A stretch of 28,026 bases of DNA, taken from Bryobacteraceae bacterium. GTDB lineage: Bacteria; Acidobacteriota; Terriglobia; Bryobacterales; Bryobacteraceae. Positions 14,770 through 24,107 of the stretch are shown in pieces; the first letter of the stretch is position 1; each line of letters starts with the position of its first letter. The notes beneath the pieces are model-generated. The model did not search any database. It was not told where the DNA came from and saw only the letters and a program-made list of their open reading frames with translations. Made by a program: the position numbers and the translations under genes. Location of the stretch: NCBI GenBank assembly GCA_025350445.1, contig JANXXV010000572.1:1-28026 (forward strand), written 5' to 3'.

Positions 14770-16875
14770 CTAGCTCGTGCCGGCCGGGTCAATCACCATC
14801 ACAAACCCATCGCCGCTCCCCACCGCGCCAGGCGAAGACGTCTGATAAGCCCCGCCGGTCACCTTCAGTGTGCGCTCGCGCGTAAACCCGCCGATGTAAA
14901 TCCGTCCGTCACCCGTCACCCCAACACCGTAGCCAATCGTAATATTATCGCCACCTATGTAAGTCGAATAAGCCAGCCCCGGAGCCCCGGCAACCGCCGG
15001 ATCGATCTTCACCACAAACGCATTACAACCATTTCCGTAAAGCGGCTGAATTGCGTTGGCTGTAGTCGGGAAATTCGCGGAATACGTATACCCCGTGACG
15101 TATATCTTCCCTGCGGCATCGCCGGCGATGTCATACCCGGCTTCTCCATCGGCTCCGCCCAGGTAGGTGGAATACTGCAAGCTATTCTTAAAGTTCAGCC
15201 GCGGATCGAACTTCACCACAAATGCATTGCCAATTCCACCATTGGTTGGCTGATACGCCCCGTCACTGGTTGGAAAGTTTTTCGACAGCGTGAAACCCGT
15301 CAACAACAGGCTGCCTGAAGCATCCAGCGCCAGCTTGCGGGGTTCATCATCGCCGCTGCCACCCAGATAAGTCGAATAGACCAGCGCGCCCGCGCCCAGC
15401 TTCAGATCCAGGCCGGCAATGAAAACATCGCCGCCGCCTTGATTTGAGCCCTGATACGCATTCCCCACCGTCGGGAATCCGTTGGAACTGGTCCAGCCGG
15501 TCACGTAAACCCGCCCGGTTGAAGCCACAACAATTCCCCGCCCTTCATCGGTGCGCTCACCGCCCAGGTAAGTGGAATACACCAGCGCGCTCAGATTCAG
15601 ATCCAGCTTCGTCACAAACGCATCGCGTCCGCCGGCTGTCACGCTTTGGACCGCGTCGCTCGAAACCGGAAAATCGGTGGACGCGGTCACGCCTGTGACA
15701 TATACTCCACTGCCGTCCACCGCAATCGCGTAAGCATTCTCATTGTCCGCTCCGCCCAGGTACGTCGACGCGATCAACCCATCCAGGGACGGATAGATCT
15801 TCAGCACAAACGCGTCCTTTGTGCCCTTAAGCGCCTTGCTCAGCCCGCCGCCCGCCATCGGAAAGTTCGTCGACTGGGTCGACCCCGTCAAATACAACAA
15901 TCCGTCGGTCCCTATGGCCAAACCAGTCGGAACATCCGTACCATCGCCTCCAATGTAGGTGAAAGCCGTCACCGACGCCGCACCCGCGCGCGCGGGATTG
16001 ATCCTCGCCACCCAAATGTCCGTCACCCCGCCCAGCGTTCCCTGATACGAATTGTCGGTCGCCGCAATATCGCTCGAATAAGTGTAGCCAGCCACGTAGA
16101 TGATGCCCGCCCGGTCCACGGTCATCGCTGTAATCGCATCGTCGGAGGAACCGCCCACATAGCTCGAATAGACCAGCGGCGGATCGATAATCAGTTCCCG
16201 CGTCTTGTCGTAGCTGCCAACCTCAAACCCCGCCGCGTGCCGTCCGGCCATGCGGAAACGGCATGCCACTTCCCGGCGCACGCCGGCTGCGTTCAACTGA
16301 TAAGCCACCGGCTTCTTCTGCGTCAATTCCCGATCCCCGGCGCGAACCAGCAGGTCGCCATTCGCAGCCATCCGCACTGCATCCGCGCCGCGAAACTTCA
16401 TTTGGATCCGCCGCGGATTTGCCTGCGGCCGGAGCACGAAATCGTACTCCAACTGGCGGCCGTTTCCGTAGTAAACCAGATCCACGCCCGGGTAGACACC
16501 GCTGTATCGAACGCGCTCATACTGGCTGACACCTGTCTTCCAGCTCTCTTTCCGATTACCCGTGAAGTAAGACGTCTTTGCCGAAAGCGCATTCACACCA
16601 TTCACATCAGGCGACACATTGGCCTGCCCCAACGAGATGGTTACCGCCTTGCTGCCTGCCCCCGACGGAACGAACACCACATCCCGGCTGGTGAAAAACA
16701 GGGAGTAGCCTTCCGTGCGCGCCGTGAACTTCACATCGGCGTTGTGCTGGCCGGCGTTTGCCTCGAACCGAACCGGCATACTGCTCATTAACTTACCCAA
16801 TTCCGGACTGGAGGCGCCAAAGGCCGAGAGGACTGGAAAGAACAAGAACGCGCTAAGCCGTCGATTCACAAGCAT
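14770..16875 (-). CDS. SBBP-repeat beta-propeller protein, secreted
   Basis: A 701-residue exported protein. After a signal peptide (about 1-20, 'SAFLFFPVLSAFGASS') comes a conserved N-terminal domain (about 30-225) with 'MPVRFEANAGQHNADVKFTA', 'GVYPGVDLVYYGNGRQLEYD' and 'RIQMKFRGADAVRM'. This is the module that usually precedes SBBP repeats. The remainder consists of about eight repeats built on 'YSTYLGGxxxDExxxIAxDxxGxxYVTGxTxSxxFPT', forming a propeller. Such proteins are frequent in Acidobacteria and other soil phyla; a surface or extracellular binding role is presumed. AGGAG stands about 6 nt before the ATG at 16875. It lies 77 bp behind the small exported protein gene on the same strand and may be co-transcribed with it. 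Confidence 0.93.
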   Translation of the reverse strand: MLVNRRLSAFLFFPVLSAFGASSPELGKLMSSMPVRFEANAGQHNADVKFTARTEGYSLFFTSRDVVFVPSGAGSKAVTISLGQANVSPDVNGVNALSAKTSYFTGNRKESWKTGVSQYERVRYSGVYPGVDLVYYGNGRQLEYDFVLRPQANPRRIQMKFRGADAVRMAANGDLLVRAGDRELTQKKPVAYQLNAAGVRREVACRFRMAGRHAAGFEVGSYDKTRELIIDPPLVYSSYVGGSSDDAITAMTVDRAGIIYVAGYTYSSDIAATDNSYQGTLGGVTDIWVARINPARAGAASVTAFTYIGGDGTDVPTGLAIGTDGLLYLTGSTQSTNFPMAGGGLSKALKGTKDAFVLKIYPSLDGLIASTYLGGADNENAYAIAVDGSGVYVTGVTASTDFPVSSDAVQSVTAGGRDAFVTKLDLNLSALVYSTYLGGERTDEGRGIVVASTGRVYVTGWTSSNGFPTVGNAYQGSNQGGGDVFIAGLDLKLGAGALVYSTYLGGSGDDEPRKLALDASGSLLLTGFTLSKNFPTSDGAYQPTNGGIGNAFVVKFDPRLNFKNSLQYSTYLGGADGEAGYDIAGDAAGKIYVTGYTYSANFPTTANAIQPLYGNGCNAFVVKIDPAVAGAPGLAYSTYIGGDNITIGYGVGVTGDGRIYIGGFTRERTLKVTGGAYQTSSPGAVGSGDGFVMVIDPAGTS

Positions 16876-16952
16876 AAAGACTCCTGACGTGGTGGTGCGC
16901 GGTCGAGTTATCAGACGATTTGTTAAAACTGCGTAAAGGCCCGGAGTCGCCG

Positions 16953-17393
16953 CTATGATTTCTTCCAGATTATATCAACCGCCACCAGGTCCCCTACAGA
17001 ATCCTTGCTTGCGTCCACCGTGACCGTGCTTCCCAGCGGGATGTCTTGCGGCTTCACTTCTTTGTCGTCCGCCAGGAATCGCGTCTTCTTTGAGCGGTGA
17101 AAGGAAACCACCTGATCGTCCGTCGACTCAATGACAATCGCCTTCTTATCGATTGCCCGGAGTTTGCCTTTGAATCCGGCCACTGCGCTGGAAAGAACAT
17201 CCGGCGCTGGAGCGCTGCGGCTGCCGCTTCCCCTGTTCGCTGGACGCCGTTGGTACTGCGCCTGCAATGGAAGAGTCGCCGCAAGAACGAACAGGGCCAG
17301 AATCAGGGTGAGCGGACGCTGCCAATTCCCCGTCCTCAGGCGTGCAATCCGCCACCGCATGGCGCGAAATGCAGTACTGAACCACGGGTTCAT
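16953..17393 (-). CDS. Small exported protein of unknown function
   Basis: From ATG 17393 the product has 146 residues. A basic N-terminus is followed by a hydrophobic stretch (about 28-44, 'PLTLILALFVLAATLPLQAQ'), then an Arg/Ser/Pro-rich linker and a compact domain (about 73-146) beginning 'GFKGKLRAIDKKAIVIESTD'. That domain ends 'LGSTVTVDASKDSVGDLVAV' plus a basic tail. The alternation of strands suggests a small OB-like or DUF5666-like barrel, but I do not recognise the family with confidence. The frame is open back to 17669; 17393 is preferred because it keeps a sensible signal sequence, with GGGAG about 12 nt upstream, while ATG 17360 is also possible. It diverges from the hybrid kinase gene. 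Confidence 0.7.
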   Translation of the reverse strand: MNPWFSTAFRAMRWRIARLRTGNWQRPLTLILALFVLAATLPLQAQYQRRPANRGSGSRSAPAPDVLSSAVAGFKGKLRAIDKKAIVIESTDDQVVSFHRSKKTRFLADDKEVKPQDIPLGSTVTVDASKDSVGDLVAVDIIWKKS

Positions 17394-17568
17394 CGCGAGA
17401 AACACTCCCGCCGAAACAATAGCTGACCAGGACAGATGTATTCCGTTCACGAAGACAAGACGATGCCCGCAGGCGCGAAGGATACAGGGGTTGCCGGACA
17501 TTCGTGTAAATGTTTGTATCGGCCGTGCCGATAAGCCCTTTAGCGAGGTCCCTGAAGAATCCAACATC

Positions 17569-19650
17569 ATGCTGACGCGCTGGGCATCGTCCAAGATCGG
17601 CCAACTGGCACTGGCGGCAGTTCTTGTCAGCGCGGTCTTCTCGATCGCCTTTCCCTTCCGCCCGCGCACCGAATACCGCGTGTACCGTATTGGCGTCGAC
17701 AGCAGTCCGCCAATGGCAGAAATTCAAGAGGACGGCAAACCAGCCGGCCTCGCCGTCGAGTTGATCAACGAGGCGGCAAGCCGGCGTCACATCGCGCTCG
17801 AATGGATTTCCACAGACCTTCAACCGGAGCGGGCATTGATCTCGGGCTTGGTCGATATGTGGCCCGTCGTCGGCATCACCGAGCAGCGGCGTCGCCTGTT
17901 CCACCTTACCGAGCCATGGTTTTTCAATACATTCTGCATCATTGAAAAGCAGCAAGGCGCCGATCGAACTCTGGGGAATCTCGTTAACAAAAAGGTCGCC
18001 TACACGGGCTTTCCCCTTGCCACTATGATTGCCAGGCAGTTTCTCCCCGGCGCGGAGTTGGTCAACATGGGACAACGGGCCCTAGTGCTTGATGCCGTGT
18101 GTTCCGGTGCGGCTGCGGCTGGCTTTGACGAATCGTCGTACGTCGGCATTCGCATGCTCGATCGACCGCCTGTGTGCCGCGATGTCGCACTGAAAATCAA
18201 CCTTGTCGAAGGGGCGGTGGCGAATGTCGCCATTGGGTCTACTCGCGCCGCGGCGCCCGCCGCCGATGCGCTTCGGGATGAGCTGTCAAAGCTTGCCGTC
18301 GACGGAACCATGTTGAAAAGCCTCAACCGCTGGAGCTCATTTTCGGTGAACGAAACGCGTTCCATCCCCGCCATGCAAACCACCGAACAGCGCAGCCGGA
18401 TTCTGACCTGCGGGTTGGGCCTGGCGGTACTCGCCTTGCTTTGCGTTCTGTGGCAGGTTCAAAGGATCTCCGCCGCCAGGCGGATCGCCGAGCGAGCCAA
18501 CTCCGTAAAATCCGAATTCCTGGCCAACATGAGCCACGAGATTCGCACGCCCATGAATGGCGTCCTCGGTCTCCTCGGTCTTGTTCTCGACGGCGAGATC
18601 TCGCCGTCGAGCCGGAAAGAACTGGAGGCCGCCCGGCAATCCGGACAGGATCTCCTCGCGATTTTGAATGATATTCTCGACCTCTCCACCGTCGAAGCCG
18701 GCAAATTCCGCGTGGAAAACTCGAACTTCGATCTGCGCTCTACCTTGCAGGATCTGGCCGATTTCTTTGAGCCGCGCTGCCGCGAAAAAGGACTTCAGAT
18801 CCACCTTAACTATCCGCCGTCCGTGCCTTCCACCTTCTTCGGCGATCAGCGCCGCATCCGTCAGATCGCCACCAACTTCGTAGGGAACGCCTTCAAGTTC
18901 ACCGACCAAGGCTCTATCGTCATCGCCGCTCGGGAGGAACGCCATCCTGACGGCGAAGTGCTGATTCGCATCTCGGTGGCCGATACCGGCATCGGCATCC
19001 CGCCGGTGGATCAACAGCGCCTCTTTCAGAAGTTCACCCAACTCGACAGCTCCGCCAGCCGCAGGCATGGCGGTACCGGCTTGGGCCTCGCCATTGCAAG
19101 GGAAATGGCCACTCTGTTAGGCGGCTCCGTCGGCATGCAAAGCCATCCCGGCGGGTCCACATTTTGGTTAGAGATTCCCTTGTGTCCCCGTGAGCACACT
19201 CGCCTGAACCCGCACCAATCTCAACCGGAAACATCGGAACCCGAGCTTGCGGCGCCGCTCTTCCAGCAATCCAGCGCGCGGCGTATCTTGATTGCGGAAG
19301 ACAACAAAGTCAACCAGCTCGTCCTCACCCGCTCGCTGCAAAAGCTGGGATACCAAGTGGATCTGGCGTGCAATGGACTGGAAGCCGTGGAGCGATGGGG
19401 AGTGGGAGACTACGACGCCATCCTGATGGATTGCCAGATGCCGGAAATGGACGGCTATGAGGCCACCAGAACCATCAGGGCCTGCAAGACAAGGCAAGCC
19501 CGGCTTCCCATCATTGCCATTACCGCCCATGCAATGGCCGGCGACGCGGAACGATGCAAGTCCGCTGGCATGGACGCCTACTTGAGCAAACCGCTGGTGT
19601 TCGCCGACCTCGAACGTTTATTAAAAGAGCACATTCCAAATTTGCGATAG
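17569..19650 (+). CDS. BvgS-like hybrid histidine kinase with periplasmic solute-binding sensor
   Basis: From ATG 17569 the protein has 693 residues. Order: a membrane anchor (about 10-29); a periplasmic SBP_bac_3 domain (about 37-255, 'RIGVDSSPPMAEIQEDGKPA', 'GLVDMWPVVGITEQRRRLFH'); TM2 (about 277-297, 'ILTCGLGLAVLALLCVLWQV'); a HisKA domain with His323 in 'FLANMSHEIRTPMNGVLGL'; and an ATPase domain with Asn440, Asp472 in 'VADTGIGIP' and 'GGTGLGLAIA'. A C-terminal receiver has phosphoacceptor Asp621 ('ILMDCQMPEMDGYEATRTI') and Lys674. No Hpt or output domain follows, so phosphate must go to an unlinked partner. The frame is open upstream to 17131, but translation of that part looks non-coding and overlaps the divergent gene. 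The ligand is probably a small solute such as an amino acid. Confidence 0.93.
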   Translation: MLTRWASSKIGQLALAAVLVSAVFSIAFPFRPRTEYRVYRIGVDSSPPMAEIQEDGKPAGLAVELINEAASRRHIALEWISTDLQPERALISGLVDMWPVVGITEQRRRLFHLTEPWFFNTFCIIEKQQGADRTLGNLVNKKVAYTGFPLATMIARQFLPGAELVNMGQRALVLDAVCSGAAAAGFDESSYVGIRMLDRPPVCRDVALKINLVEGAVANVAIGSTRAAAPAADALRDELSKLAVDGTMLKSLNRWSSFSVNETRSIPAMQTTEQRSRILTCGLGLAVLALLCVLWQVQRISAARRIAERANSVKSEFLANMSHEIRTPMNGVLGLLGLVLDGEISPSSRKELEAARQSGQDLLAILNDILDLSTVEAGKFRVENSNFDLRSTLQDLADFFEPRCREKGLQIHLNYPPSVPSTFFGDQRRIRQIATNFVGNAFKFTDQGSIVIAAREERHPDGEVLIRISVADTGIGIPPVDQQRLFQKFTQLDSSASRRHGGTGLGLAIAREMATLLGGSVGMQSHPGGSTFWLEIPLCPREHTRLNPHQSQPETSEPELAAPLFQQSSARRILIAEDNKVNQLVLTRSLQKLGYQVDLACNGLEAVERWGVGDYDAILMDCQMPEMDGYEATRTIRACKTRQARLPIIAITAHAMAGDAERCKSAGMDAYLSKPLVFADLERLLKEHIPNLR

Positions 19651-19825
19651 CCAGGTCGGAATGGACAGCGGAGCCCCGGCCCCGCAGCAAGCCCCTGGCT
19701 GGCGCTTTTCATCCGGGAACTCAACGCAGTGACCTCCGCGCGGCTCAGCCCGTCCACCCGGGGAAAAACGGTTAAACCGCACCCGCCGGAGTCAGGCACA
19801 TTCCGAATCAGCGATAATTCGAGCA

Positions 19826-20575
19826 ATGGCCAACCTCTACGCAGGCACATCCGGCTTCGCCTACCCAACCTGGAAACCGCGATTCTATCCTCCCCAACTT
19901 CCAGCCTCGCGCTTTCTCGATCACTACTCCACCCGCCTGAACTGCGTGGAGGTGAACTACACCTTCCGCAACAACCCCTCGCCGAAGACGCTGGAAAACT
20001 GGATCAAAAAAACCCCTGCCGGATTTCTGTTCTGCCCAAAGGCGCACATGCGCATCACCCACATCCTCAGGTTGCGCGATGCCCGGGAAGCAACCCTTGC
20101 CTTCCTCCAGAACCTGGACCCGCTCCGCCGCGCCGGGAAACTCGGACCAATCCTGTTCCAACTGCCGCCAAACATGAAACTGGATCTCGAGAACCTCACC
20201 GCATTCCTGAAAATCCTCCCCAGGAAGCATCGTTACGCGTTCGAGTTCCGCCATGCATCCTGGTTTTCCGATGCAGTCTACAAAGCACTAAGGAAATACA
20301 ACGCCGCCCTCTGCATGGCGGAATCGGAAACGCTGGAAACACCCCAGGTCTCGACGGCGGATTTCACCGTCTACCGCCTGAGAAAACCGAAGTACACCGC
20401 CAACGAACGCCGCGCAATCGCCGACAAAATGAATGCCCTGATCGCCGCCGGCACGGACGCCTACGCCTTCTTCAAACACGAAGAGGCACCGGATGGAGCG
20501 CTGCACGCCGAAAAGCTGTTGCGCGGCCTGAGAATACGAAAATCCGACCCCGCCCCCTATCCAAACCGGATCTAA
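19826..20575 (+). CDS. DUF72 (YecE-like) protein
   Basis: A 249-residue protein matching the DUF72 family over its full length. It begins 'MANLYAGTSGFAYPTWKPRF' and 'YPPQLPASRFLDHYSTRLNC', continues with 'VEVNYTFRNNPSPKTLENWI' and 'PAGFLFCPKAHMRITH', and shows 'LGPILFQLPPNMKLDLENL', 'AFEFRHASWFSDAVYKAL' and the late 'DAYAFFKHEEAPDGALHAEK'. The fold is a TIM barrel and the activity is not established for the family. The start ATG at 19826 lies 175 bp past the kinase stop; that gap holds no recognised feature. It is followed by the winged-helix regulator 64 bp downstream. Confidence 0.92.
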   Translation: MANLYAGTSGFAYPTWKPRFYPPQLPASRFLDHYSTRLNCVEVNYTFRNNPSPKTLENWIKKTPAGFLFCPKAHMRITHILRLRDAREATLAFLQNLDPLRRAGKLGPILFQLPPNMKLDLENLTAFLKILPRKHRYAFEFRHASWFSDAVYKALRKYNAALCMAESETLETPQVSTADFTVYRLRKPKYTANERRAIADKMNALIAAGTDAYAFFKHEEAPDGALHAEKLLRGLRIRKSDPAPYPNRI

Positions 20576-20639
20576 CGCGTCAAACCCCTCACTCGATATC
20601 AGTTACTATTCCCGATCACGACCTAATAAGGAGACTCAC

Positions 20640-22712
20640 TTGTTGCCGGCTGAACGCCAGGGCAGGCTCGCCAGGTTCGGCGCCTTCGAACTCGACCGGC
20701 ACACCGGGGAGCTGCGCAAACACGGTATCCGTATCAGGCTGCAAACCAAACCCTTCCAAATCCTCCTCGCCTTGCTCGAAACCCCCGGCGAGTTCGTCAC
20801 CCGCGAAGACCTCCAACGCCGCCTCTGGCCCTCTGACACGTTCGTCGACTTCGAAAGCGGCCTCAACACCGCTGCCAATCGCCTGCGCCTCTCCCTGGGA
20901 GACTCCGCCGATAGTCCCCGCTATATCGAAACCCTCCCCCGCTCCGGCTATCGTTTCATTGCCCCGGTGGAGGAAATCGAGCCCAACACAGCGCCCGAAA
21001 CTCCGCCCGGCCCGGAACAGGCTGCCCCGCCAACCCCCACCAGAGATCTGAAGCCCTGGCTAGTCGGCCTGGCCGCGGCCTGCGCGGTGTTGCTGATCGC
21101 CCTCGGCGTCGAATTCGGCCGGAACCGGAGCACACCGGAACCTGTCCTGAAGCAGATCACTTTCCGCCGCGGCACCGTCTTCAGCGCCCGTTTCGCGCCC
21201 GACGGCGAGTCCGTCATCTACTCGGCCAAATGGAGCACCGGCACGCGCCAGATCGACATGGCCAGCCCCGTCAGACCGGAATCGCGCCCCCTCGGCATAG
21301 AAAAACGCGGCCTCACCTCCGTTTCCAGGTCCGGCGAACTGGCCCTGCTGGGCCACGATCCCAGCAAGCCGTTGATGGACCCCATCACCCTTTCCCGCGT
21401 TCCCATGAACGGTGGCGCCCCCATGGAAATCGCCACCAATGTCACTGCCGCCGATTGGGCAACGGACGGCACGCGCATGGCTGTCGTCCGGTTTAATGAG
21501 GCAGGCGATGTCATCGAATTCCCCATCGGTAAAGTGATCTATCGCTCCAGCGGCCTGATCTCCGATCTCCGCGTTTCCCCAATATCCGATTCGGTAGCCT
21601 TCCTCGATCATCCGTTCCGCGGCGACGACGCCGGCAACGTAACATGGGCCGACACCCAGGGCAATCGGAAAACTCTCTCTTCTTATTGGGCCAGTTCCGC
21701 CGGACTCGCCTGGTCCGCTTCAGGCAAAGAAGTCTGGTTCACCGCCAGCCGCGCCGGAGCTGGACGCAGTCTCCACGCCGTCACCCTGGACGGCAAACTC
21801 CGGAATGTCGCCAAAATCCCCGGAAGCCTGCATCTGCACGATATTTCGCGCACCGGTCGCGTGCTGGTGGCCCGCGACAATGTCAGCGTGGGAATGACCG
21901 GTTGGCAGGAAGGCGATACCGCCGAACGGGACCTCTCGTGGTTCGACTGGTCGCGCGCGGCCGACGTCACTCCGAACGGGCAGCTTCTGCTGTTCGACGA
22001 AAGCGGCGAGGGCGCCGGTTCGCGCTACTCCACCTATATTCACCGCACGAAAACCGGCGAAAACGTCCGCATCGGCGACGGTCTGGCTCTCGCGCTCTCC
22101 CCCGATGGCCACTGGGCCGTGAGCATGATCGTACGGGAACCCGGAAAACTGCTGCTGCAACCGGTGGGAGCGGGAGAATCCAAGACCATCCCGGGCGCTG
22201 GACTCGAATACCTTTGGGTCCATTTCTTCCCGGATTCCACCCGCCTGCTCGTCGCCGGCCGCGAATCAGGTAAACAACCGAGGCTGTACGTTCAACCCGT
22301 ATCGGGCGGAAAGCCACAGCCGCTTTCGTCGAAGATTCCCGCCGACAATGCCGCGATTTCCCTGGACGGCAAAACCATCGCCGTACTGCAGTCCAACGGC
22401 AAATTCGCTCTTTACCCGATCGCCGGAGGAGAAAGCCGAGTGCTCGATCTAGTCGAACCGATGATGCCCATCGCTTGGACCACGGACAGCCAATGGATCT
22501 TCGCCCACGGCAAAAGTGCGAGTCCGCCGGTTCCGATCTTCCGCGTGAACGTCAAGACCGGACGCGCCGAGCCCTGGATGCAGGTAGCGCCGACCGACCG
22601 CGAAGGCGTCGACACGTTGGCCCACATTCTATTGGCGCGGGATGGCAAGTCCTACTACTACTCGCATCACCGCAATCTCTCCGCTCTGTTTATCGTCGAA
22701 GGGTGGGGGTAA
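20640..22712 (+). CDS. Winged-helix (OmpR/CadC-type) membrane regulator with PD40 propeller
   Basis: A 690-residue one-component regulator. The N-terminal Trans_reg_C winged helix (about 10-108) shows 'KPFQILLALLETPGEFVTRE' and 'SGLNTAANRLRLSLGDSADS', ending 'YIETLPRSGYRF'. A Pro-rich linker leads to one transmembrane helix (about 141-158, 'LVGLAAACAVLLIALGVEF'). A long extracytoplasmic WD40-like/PD40 propeller follows, with repeats such as 'FSARFAPDGESVIYSAKW', 'ALALSPDGHWAVSMIV' and 'NAAISLDGKTIAVLQSNG'. DNA binding inside with a sensor outside is the CadC/ToxR layout. The start is TTG at 20640, with AAGGAG about 8 nt ahead; no ATG is available. This architecture is common in Solibacter-type genomes; the target genes are unknown. 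Confidence 0.9.
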   Translation: MLPAERQGRLARFGAFELDRHTGELRKHGIRIRLQTKPFQILLALLETPGEFVTREDLQRRLWPSDTFVDFESGLNTAANRLRLSLGDSADSPRYIETLPRSGYRFIAPVEEIEPNTAPETPPGPEQAAPPTPTRDLKPWLVGLAAACAVLLIALGVEFGRNRSTPEPVLKQITFRRGTVFSARFAPDGESVIYSAKWSTGTRQIDMASPVRPESRPLGIEKRGLTSVSRSGELALLGHDPSKPLMDPITLSRVPMNGGAPMEIATNVTAADWATDGTRMAVVRFNEAGDVIEFPIGKVIYRSSGLISDLRVSPISDSVAFLDHPFRGDDAGNVTWADTQGNRKTLSSYWASSAGLAWSASGKEVWFTASRAGAGRSLHAVTLDGKLRNVAKIPGSLHLHDISRTGRVLVARDNVSVGMTGWQEGDTAERDLSWFDWSRAADVTPNGQLLLFDESGEGAGSRYSTYIHRTKTGENVRIGDGLALALSPDGHWAVSMIVREPGKLLLQPVGAGESKTIPGAGLEYLWVHFFPDSTRLLVAGRESGKQPRLYVQPVSGGKPQPLSSKIPADNAAISLDGKTIAVLQSNGKFALYPIAGGESRVLDLVEPMMPIAWTTDSQWIFAHGKSASPPVPIFRVNVKTGRAEPWMQVAPTDREGVDTLAHILLARDGKSYYYSHHRNLSALFIVEGWG

Positions 22713-22826
22713 CCGGTAAGCTATCGATACGAATATCACCTGTAATCCCTTCCACTTACACCGTTAGCTACACCTGATCTTCCGTCCATTGAAGTTAGCC
22801 ATGCCCCGGCCGCAAACTCACCTGCA

Positions 22827-24074
22827 ATGAAGACGGCATTACTGGTGCTGATCTTAACCTCGAAACGCCCGGAAGCCGGAAAGCAAGCCTTCGACCAGGG
22901 GCGTTACACCGAAGCCGAATCCGAATTCTCCGCCGCGGTCGTGCAGGCCGAAACGGAGAACTCGGACGCGGACCTCCCGATTCTCCTCAACAATCCCGCG
23001 AATTCCCAGAAGGCCCAAGGCAAGTTCGCGCAGGCGGAGCGCAATTACCTACGGGCTTTCAGGCTGTCCCGCGATCCGCAACGGCAAGCCCACCCGCTGC
23101 TCGGGCTCGGCTCGGTCAACCGCTCGTTAGGCCGGTACAAGGAAGCGGAAGCGCAGTATTCCCGGGCCCTCCAGGTTTTGAGTTCCGATTCGACAGCGAA
23201 TCCGGCCCACCTGTCGCTCATCCTCAATGGAGTGGCGGAAATCTACCGCTTGGAAGCCCGTTTTGAAGACACCGAACGATCTTACCGCCAGGCCCGGGAA
23301 CTCCTGCGCAACGCCGGACTCGCCAACAGCGCCCAGATGGCCGCGCTGGACAACAATCTGGGCCAGCTCTACATTTTGACGGGTCAAATGAGCAAGGCCG
23401 GACCGCTGCTCGCGAACGCCGTGGCAACCTGGCGGCGGACCCTAGGAGCCTGTCGGAGATAGAATTTCTCGAACGTAGAATCAATAACTTACGAACGTTG
23501 CATGGTCTGTAAGTGATTGATTCTTGGTCGAAAACAGCTTCATTCCGACAGACTCCTAGGTCCGAATCACCCGATGTACGCCACCGGCCTGAATAATCTG
23601 GCGGCTTTCTACTTCCGGCGGAAAGACACCCGGAAGCCGGAGCCGCTCTACCGCGAAGCGCTGGCAATTCATGAACGGCTACTGGGCCCGGACCATCTGT
23701 ATGTTGCCGCCGATCTGAACAACCTCGGTACTCTCTACTCGGCCCGCCATCGCTGGCAAGAAGCGGCGGATTACTTCCTCCGCGCCCTGGCCATCCGGGA
23801 AAAGCAACCGGCCGCCGGCAAGGAAGAGCGGCTCATCACTCTGTCGAATCTGGCCGAACTCTACTTTTCCCGAAAGAACTACGGCTTGGCCGAGCGCTAC
23901 TACGCGCAAATGGCGCCGCTGCTCGATCCTCAAATGGAAATCGACAGCACGGTAGTCCCGCAGTCGTTGGAAAACTATGCCCGCCTCCTCCGCCGCAAGG
24001 AAGAGTTTGCCGAAGCCGAGCGTCTGCTCATTCAGGCCACCAGGATCCGCGTGAGGCATGCTCTCCGGCAGTAA
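22827..24074 (+). pseudogene. TPR-repeat protein gene interrupted by a 110-bp inserted element
   Basis: The 5' piece (22827-23462) has a hydrophobic N-terminus (MKTALLVLILT) and TPR units such as 'GKQAFDQGRYTEAESEFSAA' and 'GSVNRSLGRYKEAEAQYSRA'. It runs to 'VATWRRTLG' and then into inserted DNA with a stop. The 3' piece continues in the same frame with 'PNHPMYATGLNNLAAFYFRR' and 'HVAADLNNL'-type repeats typical of kinesin-light-chain-like TPRs. Deleting 23446-23559 (element plus one CTAG copy, 114 bp) joins the pieces as 'WRRTLGPNHPMYATGLNNLA', the normal TPR pattern, giving 377 residues. The insertion is a multiple of three but brings in-frame stops. TPR proteins mediate protein-protein contacts; no partner is evident. 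Confidence 0.88.
23446..23555. mobile_element. 110-bp MITE-like element inside the TPR gene, CTAG target duplication
   Basis: The ends are GAGCCTGTCGGA and TCCGACAGACTC, a 12-bp inverted repeat with one mismatch, flanked on both sides by CTAG (23442-23445 and 23556-23559). Within it, AGAATCAATAACTTAC pairs with GTAAGTGATTGATTCT (15 of 16), so nearly the whole element can fold into one hairpin. There is no coding capacity. A TA-centred or CTAG target would fit IS630-like or IS5-like transposases, but the source family cannot be named from this window. Its absence would restore the host reading frame exactly, which fixes the ends. Confidence 0.88.
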
Positions 24075-24107
24075 GCCGGGTATCCAATCCAGACAAACAA
24101 ACCAATT

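Noticed and set aside
15646..16791. Long plus-strand open frame opposite the SBBP gene
   Set aside because: His/Arg-rich translation is a mirror of the SBBP codons; no motif or start signal.
17131..17568. Upstream extension of the hybrid kinase reading frame
   Set aside because: The translated extension is Arg/Cys-rich without a domain and overlaps the divergent exported-protein gene; ATG 17569 places the membrane anchor at the N-terminus.
17394..17669. Upstream extension of the small exported protein frame
   Set aside because: It would bury the signal sequence about 120 residues in and overlap the kinase start; ATG 17393 is more sensible.
19729..21051. Long plus-strand frame across DUF72 and the winged-helix gene
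   Set aside because: Pro/Arg/Ser-rich shadow overlapping two well-supported genes in other frames.
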